Below, piece after piece: positions 20,925 through 21,559 of a DNA stretch of 21,559 nucleotides. The DNA is taken from positions 1-21,559 of the IMG/VR virus record IMGVR_UViG_3300035698_020820; one strand, written 5' to 3'. Within the stretch, counting starts at the first letter, position 1. Each line of letters begins with the position of its first letter. A program made the position numbers and the translations under genes. This stretch comes from a virus. Below the pieces are notes generated by a model, which did no database searches, was not told the DNA's origin, and saw only the letters and a list, made by a program, of their open reading frames with translations.

Positions 20925-21559
20925 ATGGTAACGACTCACATCATCCCTGATTCCTATTCCGAATATGAAGACGGGCATCTCGGCCTTGTCCCCTCCTCAC
21001 TCGCCAACGTCGAAGCAAAACTCGGTGCGGCAACTGGTGGGACGCCATTCAGAGTCTACACGCTCGCAGGACCAGACGCCAAGAACATGGCAAGGACCAT
21101 CTTCATCAGTGGCCCCTTGCTCAAAGCAATCGAGGAAGCCTTTGATGCTGGATCTACCCGTATCCACGCAGTTCGCATCGGAACACCCGATGAGGCGAGC
21201 CTCACGATAACGGGGATTAATGATGAAGGGGACGACCCGACGGACCTGTTGATGCTTCGAGGGGTGTACGGCGAATTTGCAAACAGCAATTTTGCTAATG
21301 TGAAACACTCCATCGTCGTCAACGAAACCGGCCATGCCATCGCACTGCAGACGGCTCCCCTCACGGTCGGATTCTTCGATGAAGACTTCGTGCTCGATCA
21401 TGGAATCCAGATGCCTGATGATGCGGCGTCCCTTGTCGGCGTCTGGGTTCAGGAATTCCCCAAAAGTGTTGCGACAGGCGAGAGCGGTTTCTGGGCCCTC
21501 GGTACCAATGGCGATGGTGAATGCCTCTGGCACTACGATGAAAACAGAAACTTCATCGA
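20925..21559 (+). CDS. Tail sheath protein, N-terminal part (runs off the window)
   Basis: An open frame from ATG 20925 to the right edge, 211 complete codons without a stop. The N-terminal pattern matches myophage sheath proteins: YTLAGPDAKNMARTIFISGPLLKAIEEAFDAGSTRIHAVRIGTP, in which a Gly-rich segment precedes the GPLLKAI and a pair of strands ends in AVRIG, followed by strand-rich sequence with DDPTDLLMLRGVYGEF. Sheath proteins contract to drive the tail tube into the host. The presence of a sheath is the main reason to call this phage contractile-tailed. The conserved C-terminal sheath domain lies outside the window, so the call rests on the N-terminal part. Confidence 0.72.
   Translation, partial: MVTTHIIPDSYSEYEDGHLGLVPSSLANVEAKLGAATGGTPFRVYTLAGPDAKNMARTIFISGPLLKAIEEAFDAGSTRIHAVRIGTPDEASLTITGINDEGDDPTDLLMLRGVYGEFANSNFANVKHSIVVNETGHAIALQTAPLTVGFFDEDFVLDHGIQMPDDAASLVGVWVQEFPKSVATGESGFWALGTNGDGECLWHYDENRNFI

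Noticed and set aside
1-21559. A CRISPR array in the window
   Set aside because: I saw no regularly spaced direct repeats with unique spacers on either strand; the intergenic gaps are all too short to hold one.

Overview
The window is about 21.6 kb of a tailed-phage genome or prophage, probably a contractile-tailed (myovirus-type) phage of a bacterium. The case for this is a contiguous packaging, head and neck gene set: large terminase, portal, Mu F-like protein, protease/scaffold, major capsid protein, connectors, HK97 gp10-like protein and the start of a tail sheath gene. Genes are tightly packed, usually with Shine-Dalgarno sites and ATGA or TGATG overlaps. G+C is moderately high by eye. 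The host cannot be named from the sequence, and nothing shows whether the phage is temperate.

Left part (1-5551, + strand): a translationally coupled accessory operon that reads as a phage-borne, type IV-B-like CRISPR-Cas effector module without a visible array. In order: a tail of an upstream ORF; a 64-aa ORF; csf2/Cas7 with an extra helical N-terminal domain that may be a fused Cas11; csf1 (Cas8-like); an IbrA-like PP-loop protein (PAPS-reductase family, DUF3440-like); an IbrB-like ParB-fold protein; a second, distinct CysH-like PP-loop protein of the kind that accompanies type IV-B loci; and csf3 (Cas5). The IbrA/IbrB pair thus sits inside the csf operon. No nuclease, helicase, Cas6 or adaptation gene is visible.

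Middle block (5584-6550, - strand): three small genes, one a stand-alone integrase-type core-binding (SAM-like) domain with a basic tail and no recombinase catalytic domain. A divergent regulatory region (6551-6720) with a perfect 12-bp hairpin and a promoter-like sequence separates it from the structural genes.

Right part (6721-end, + strand): ribbon-helix-helix protein, terminase, portal, Gly/Lys-rich small protein, a non-coding gap with a tRNA-like 3' half, a peptidoglycan-binding putative lysin, Mu F-like protein, and a roughly 1045-aa polyprotein. In the polyprotein a D12-class adenine methyltransferase lies between two copies of a short phage domain and is fused in frame to a prohead-protease-like domain and a scaffold. 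Then come a decoration-like protein, the major capsid protein, an unknown protein, two tandem paralogues, connector and neck proteins, a membrane/lipoprotein gene, and the N-terminal part of the sheath.

The two most notable systems are the csf + IbrAB + CysH operon, which may combine an RNA-guided complex with nucleotide-modification-type enzymes, and the methyltransferase built into the head-assembly polyprotein, which suggests a DNA modification enzyme that could be packaged in, or act inside, the capsid.
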